Below, in pieces: positions 6,976 to 9,673 of a DNA stretch of 9,673 nt. The stretch is from CAZAIO01 sp964485235 (lineage in GTDB: Bacteria; Chloroflexota; Dehalococcoidia; GIF9; UBA5629): contig CAZAIO010000104.1 of assembly GCA_964485235.1 (NCBI GenBank), positions 1 through 9,673 of the forward strand, given 5' to 3'. How positions within the stretch are numbered: position 1 is the first letter of the stretch; each line of letters opens with the position of its first letter. The notes under the pieces were generated by a model. The model was not told where the DNA came from. It ran no database searches and saw nothing but the letters and a program-made list of their open reading frames with translations. Both the position numbers and the translations under genes were made by a program.

Positions 6976-7019
6976 TCACAATATTTCACAATATGATATT
7001 ACATTTTCGTGACATTTTC
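6976..7019. repeat. Two adjacent short tandem duplications (10- and 11-bp periods)
   Basis: TCACAATAT occurs at 6976-6984 and 6986-6994 (10-bp period), and ACATTTTC at 7001-7008 and 7012-7019 (11-bp period). Copies spaced one helical turn apart would present the same DNA face to a protein. In AT-rich DNA slippage is the simpler explanation. Confidence 0.45.
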
Positions 7020-7050
7020 CTCTTTACCAGCTTAATGTCCATGTAATTTT

Positions 7051-7379
7051 ATGGACTTTACGATTCGTCGTATCGGGAAAACGATTAATATATACTGAGA
7101 CTATGAGTATTACTTCCAAATAGCCGGTGACTCAGTTTTATACTATGAGCACATTGCTGTGTCCCTCGGCTTTGTTACTCTGATGGCGGCCCTGGCAACC
7201 TCGCATCTTGCCGTAGTTTCATAACCTTAATCAGACGTTATACCCGAGGGAGCCTTCTGATATTCAGAGCATACAATGGCTTCTATAAATTCCATGCTTA
7301 TTACTGATGGATCTTTCCGGCTGTGGTTGCTGGACACGTAATTGCTGCTGCCATTCATACACATATCAGGCCAAGCTAG
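7051..7379 (+). pseudogene. Possible decayed small membrane-protein gene with TGA interruptions
   Basis: Frame 1 runs from ATG 7051 to TAA 7222 and is interrupted only by TGA at 7096; its end includes the hydrophobic stretch IAVSLGFVTLMAALATSHL. Frame 2 is open from 7149 to TGA at 7305 and then continues from TGG 7308 (WIFPAVVAGHVIAAAIH) to TAG at 7377. Two membrane-helix-like segments in two frames, in a patch more GC-rich than its surroundings, suggest a gene that has lost its frame. There is no ribosome-binding site before 7051 and I recognise no family. The same patch can fold (TCCCTCGG 7162-7169 with CCGAGGGA 7244-7251; GGCAA 7194-7198 with TTGCC 7208-7212), so a structured RNA is the main alternative. 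Confidence 0.25.
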
Positions 7380-7411
7380 CTCGACACAGGCTGATTAGGC
7401 ACTACCAGATA

Positions 7412-7429
7412 GACTATACAGACTATACA
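7412..7429. repeat. 9-bp perfect tandem duplication
   Basis: GACTATACA is repeated directly end to end (7412-7420, 7421-7429). An imperfect inverted repeat (GTATGTAAT near 7434 against ATATTATAC near 7447) follows. It lies about 200 bp before the lipoprotein start and could belong to an upstream regulatory region, or be neutral slippage. Confidence 0.45.
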
Positions 7430-7509
7430 TTGTATGTAATAACTACATATTATACATGATGCTTTCTTCTAGAATGTCATACTTTTGTAATGTTTTCACG
7501 CCCAATTTT

Positions 7510-7539
7510 ATGACTTTTGCATAAGAGGGTGCCTATACT
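7510..7539 (+). promoter_or_regulatory. Tentative promoter for the lipoprotein-cbb3 operon
   Basis: ATGACT (7510-7515) and TATACT (7534-7539) are separated by 18 bp and match sigma-70 hexamers at 4/6 and 5/6 positions. This would give a leader of about 85 nt. Other weak -10 matches (TATGAT at 7562 and 7596) lack a partner. No convincing FNR or Crp palindrome was found nearby, although cbb3 operons are often oxygen-regulated. Confidence 0.2.
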
Positions 7540-7617
7540 GCTATTGATTTACTATTTTAAATATGATACATTTTCGCTACACTCATTATTAGACTTATGA
7601 TAAACATTTCTCTTTGC

Positions 7618-7623
7618 GGGAGG
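7618..7623 (+). promoter_or_regulatory. Ribosome-binding site that fixes the lipoprotein start
   Basis: GGGAGG lies 6 nt before the ATG at 7630. The upstream in-frame ATG at 7597 has no purine-rich site and would place this GGGAGG inside the gene. The start at 7630 also puts the basic N-terminus directly before the hydrophobic signal core. Confidence 0.7.
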
Positions 7624-7629
7624 TTTGGC

Positions 7630-8079
7630 ATGGAAATAGCGCGAATCCTGCAGAAATCAGCTCTTTTCATATTAATTTTCATCGCTCTGTTGTTTACGGC
7701 ATGTCACCCCGAACCGGTCATGCCACAGGATGCAACCGTACTAATCATAAACCCGGCCGCTGAGTCTACAACGTCCAGCAATGATATTACTATCATGACA
7801 TTCGTGGAGAGATTCAGCTTGGTCGATAAGGCAGGACAACAGAAAGTTCCCGGTGAGGGACATCTCGTCTATTACATGGATGTTACGCCGCCTCTGGAGC
7901 AAGGTAAAAGCGCCCTCAGTGCGGAAGGCACTTTTGCAATATCTACGGATACATCTCACACGTGGAGCAATGTTCAGCCCGGGATGCATACGTTCTGGGT
8001 ACAGCTGGTCAACAACGATAATACACCACTTGAACCACAGGCAGCGGTGCGAGTTTATGTTACCGTAAAAGAGAAATAA
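7630..8079 (+). CDS. Small exported lipoprotein next to the cbb3 oxidase, function unknown
   Basis: The 149 residues begin with MEIARILQKS, then a hydrophobic core (ALFILIFIALL) and a lipobox LFTAC with the acylated Cys at 25. The mature protein would be anchored on the outer face of the cytoplasmic membrane. The remaining 124 residues look like one beta-sandwich domain: ATVLIINP (36-42), GEGHLVYYMDV (75-85), HTWSNVQPGMHTFWVQLVNND (110-130) and a final strand VRVYVTV. The G-E-G-H...Y-x-D and P-G-x-H-T-F blocks recall DUF4399-type small periplasmic domains; this is a memory-based resemblance. H78, H110 and H120 could bind metal, but this is not shown. It ends 36 bp before ccoN, in the same direction, so co-transcription is likely and a role in oxidase assembly, copper delivery or electron supply is plausible. 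An alternative start at 7597 gives 160 residues. Confidence 0.75.
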   Translation: MEIARILQKSALFILIFIALLFTACHPEPVMPQDATVLIINPAAESTTSSNDITIMTFVERFSLVDKAGQQKVPGEGHLVYYMDVTPPLEQGKSALSAEGTFAISTDTSHTWSNVQPGMHTFWVQLVNNDNTPLEPQAAVRVYVTVKEK

Positions 8080-8115
8080 TGGTAGCCTATACGAACCGGA
8101 AAGGAAGGTGCTTCC

Positions 8116-9673
8116 ATGAGTGAACAAGCCAAAGACAGCAGCCTGGTAATTCCCAATGAGGATGAACTCAGGGATGGAAACGGTGCCGCCAAGGCTTGGT
8201 TTTTCTTTTCTGTGCTTTGGTTCCCTATTTTTGCTTCTTTCGGTTTTCTGCTAGCTATCAAGTTCTTTTTCCCTCAATTCATGGGGGAAGCAGCCTGGGA
8301 AACTTTTGGTCGCATACGTCCATCCCACACCAACGGTGTCTTGTTCGGCTTTGTCTCATCCGGACTGATCGGCACCATGTTATGGATTACCCCCCGTCTC
8401 TGCGCCCGGCCGCTGCGCTTTCCCGTTCTAGCCAAACTGGCGGCATTTTTCTGGAATGGAGCTATCATCGGCGGTATAATCTGGATTATGCTTGGCGGTA
8501 GCCAGGGAAGAGAATACGCCGAGCTGCCCTGGGCGATAGACGTTGCCGTCATGGCGACGCTAATTATGCTGGCCATTGTAATCTACGCTACAATACTAGC
8601 CCGGAAAGAAAAAAAGTTATATGTCACCCTGTGGTATTACCTGGGTACTATGCTCTGGTTCCCGATAGTCTATTTTATCGGCAACGTAATGTGGCAGCCG
8701 CCGGCGGGGGCGCTTAACGGAACCGTGGATGCCATCTTTAACTGGTACTACGGGCATAATGTTCTCGGACTCTGGTTCACTACGCTAGGAATTCCCGCCT
8801 GGTACTTCTTTATTCCCAAGCTGATAAACCGCCCGCTGTACAGCCACCTGCTCTCCCTGATAGCCTTTTTCAGCATCGGCTTCTTCTATACCGGGGTGGG
8901 TGGCCACCATCTGCTACAGTCGCCGATACCGGAGTGGCTGAAAACGATCGCCGTAGTCATGACCGTCCTGATGATGGTCCCTGTACTCGCTTTCTTCACC
9001 AACATCGGCCTGACAATGCGGGGTTCCTGGCACAAGTTAATCGGCAATCCTCCTTTACAGTTTATCTTCGCAGGATTTGTTATGTACTTCCTGGGGTCGG
9101 CGCAGGGTACCCTGCAAGGTCTGCGCAGCACCAACGCTTTTCTGCATTTCTCACAATGGGCAGTAGGCCACGCGCATATTACCCTGCTCGGCGGCTTCGG
9201 TTTCCTTGCCGTAGGTGCCGCGTTCTGGATAATTCCACGTATTACGGGGTTCAAGATTTACAGCCAGGGGTTGATGAGGTTCAGTTGGTGGCTGGCGTTC
9301 ATTGGTTTTCTGTCTTTCTTCGCCGCCATGAGTGTGGTCGGTCTGCAACAGAATGGCAACTGGTGGGACCATATTAATGTCGTCGAGACGTTACCGACGC
9401 TCCGGGTGGGCTTTATCTGGCGTGCTGTCTCCGGCGGACTGGTTGCTTTTGCCGGTTTTTTAGTTGCCTACAATGTCATCATGACCTTAATACGTGGATG
9501 GGAAGCACACAGTGAAGAAGTGCACGAACCCATGGAAGGAGTGAGCACTAAATCTCATTCTATCTTCCAGAGGCGCAGCCAGCAGGAAATGAGCATGCCG
9601 GCCGTGGTGATCGGCGGTATGGCCGTGTTCAGTGTCATGTCCTTCCTGGTGGTTGCCATGCCCTATATGTTCA
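8116..9673 (+). CDS. ccoN: cbb3-type cytochrome c oxidase subunit I (CcoN), probably a CcoN-CcoO fusion, 3'-truncated
   Basis: The frame is open for 519 residues to the window edge. CcoN forms the catalytic core that reduces O2 at haem b3-CuB in the cytoplasmic membrane. Seen ligands: H71 and H354 (low-spin haem b), H352 (haem b3), and H214, H264 and H265 (CuB); Y258 is placed for the His-Tyr crosslink. C-family K-channel positions T222, Y230, S247 and Y258 are present. About 12 transmembrane helices precede residue 460. After a hydrophilic linker (461-493), another helix starts at 495 (PAVVIGGMAVFSVMSFLVV). This is beyond the usual CcoN length (about 475) and resembles the N-terminal anchor of the haem c subunit CcoO, hence the proposed fusion. 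Q330 sits where Pseudomonas stutzeri CcoN has E323. AAGGAAGG (8101-8108) lies 7 nt before the start. It is the second gene of an operon with the lipoprotein. Confidence 0.92.
   Translation, partial: MSEQAKDSSLVIPNEDELRDGNGAAKAWFFFSVLWFPIFASFGFLLAIKFFFPQFMGEAAWETFGRIRPSHTNGVLFGFVSSGLIGTMLWITPRLCARPLRFPVLAKLAAFFWNGAIIGGIIWIMLGGSQGREYAELPWAIDVAVMATLIMLAIVIYATILARKEKKLYVTLWYYLGTMLWFPIVYFIGNVMWQPPAGALNGTVDAIFNWYYGHNVLGLWFTTLGIPAWYFFIPKLINRPLYSHLLSLIAFFSIGFFYTGVGGHHLLQSPIPEWLKTIAVVMTVLMMVPVLAFFTNIGLTMRGSWHKLIGNPPLQFIFAGFVMYFLGSAQGTLQGLRSTNAFLHFSQWAVGHAHITLLGGFGFLAVGAAFWIIPRITGFKIYSQGLMRFSWWLAFIGFLSFFAAMSVVGLQQNGNWWDHINVVETLPTLRVGFIWRAVSGGLVAFAGFLVAYNVIMTLIRGWEAHSEEVHEPMEGVSTKSHSIFQRRSQQEMSMPAVVIGGMAVFSVMSFLVVAMPYMF

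Larger units (their letters stand above)
6542..7629. other. Divergent intergenic region of 1.09 kb with repeats and possible gene remnants
   Basis: No intact gene of convincing length lies here. The region separates the minus-strand redox cluster from the plus-strand oxidase operon, so it should hold promoters for both. It is AT-rich at 6700-6790 and 6930-7120 and more GC-rich at about 7120-7380. It contains hairpin repeat units (6777-6923), several short tandem duplications (6624-6639, 6928-6960, 6976-6994, 7001-7019, 7412-7429), a 19-codon ORF (6655-6714) and a broken hydrophobic frame pair (7051-7379). TCCCTCG or its complement occurs at 6897, 7162 and 7245. No tRNA, rRNA or CRISPR pattern was seen. 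Confidence 0.7.

Noticed and set aside
7081..7260. c-di-GMP-I riboswitch on the minus strand
   Set aside because: Only the AACAAAGCC segment resembles the core; the conserved GGCAAACC segment, the GAAA tetraloop and the second-domain pairing are not evident, and no minus-strand gene starts within 500 bp.
6542..7629. CRISPR-like array suggested by the many short repeats
   Set aside because: The repeats differ from one another, are 7-16 bp long and mostly adjacent, with no uniform spacers and no cas genes nearby.
7597..8079. Longer lipoprotein start at 7597
   Set aside because: There is no ribosome-binding site before 7597, while GGGAGG sits 6 nt before 7630 and the shorter form has a normal lipoprotein signal peptide.
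8886..9254. Minus-strand ORF of 122 codons inside ccoN
   Set aside because: The plus-strand frame carries all the haem and copper ligands of CcoN; the opposite frame is a by-product of its codon bias.

Overview
The window looks like bacterial DNA from an organism with anaerobic redox chemistry that can also respire traces of oxygen. Four minus-strand genes (167-6541) encode FAD, Fe-S and tungstopterin-type redox enzymes and a methyltransferase. A plus-strand pair (7630-9673) encodes a lipoprotein and a cbb3-type haem-copper oxidase that runs off the right edge. The mixture would fit an anaerobic or microaerobic sediment bacterium, for example Chloroflexota/Dehalococcoidia or a deltaproteobacterial-type lineage. 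That placement is a guess from gene content, not something the sequence proves.

Layout, left to right. Positions 1-135 hold the C-terminal end of a thioredoxin-like (TlpA/ResA-type) protein, convergent with the next gene. Positions 167-1315 (minus) hold a geranylgeranyl-reductase-family flavoprotein. A 12-bp GC-rich hairpin (1367-1393) separates it from an Old Yellow Enzyme/2,4-dienoyl-CoA reductase-type Fe-S flavoenzyme (1459-3552, minus). Only 87 bp further lies an aldehyde:ferredoxin oxidoreductase (3640-5439, minus). Upstream of that gene are a perfect TATAAT box and a perfect 14-bp palindrome placed over the expected transcription start, which looks like a repressor operator. A class I SAM-dependent methyltransferase (5708-6541, minus) heads the minus-strand group.

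Positions 6542-7629 form a 1.09-kb stretch with no convincing intact gene. It holds hairpin-forming repeat units, several short tandem duplications with 9-17 bp periods, a 19-codon ORF with a good ribosome-binding site, and a more GC-rich patch (about 7051-7379) in which two hydrophobic reading frames are broken by TGA codons. That patch may be a decayed membrane-protein gene or a structured RNA. Positions 7630-8079 encode a small lipoprotein and 8116-9673 encode the CcoN part of a cbb3 oxidase, with an extra transmembrane helix at the edge that suggests a CcoN-CcoO fusion.

How they may work together (inference): the aldehyde oxidoreductase and the OYE-type enzyme are probably co-transcribed and would exchange low-potential electrons while oxidising an aldehyde and reducing an activated C=C bond. 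The GGR-family enzyme also reduces C=C bonds, so the cluster may modify an isoprenoid, aromatic or fatty substrate. The substrate is unknown. The oxidase operon is separate and divergent; it probably supports high-affinity oxygen respiration or oxygen removal that would protect the oxygen-sensitive enzymes.
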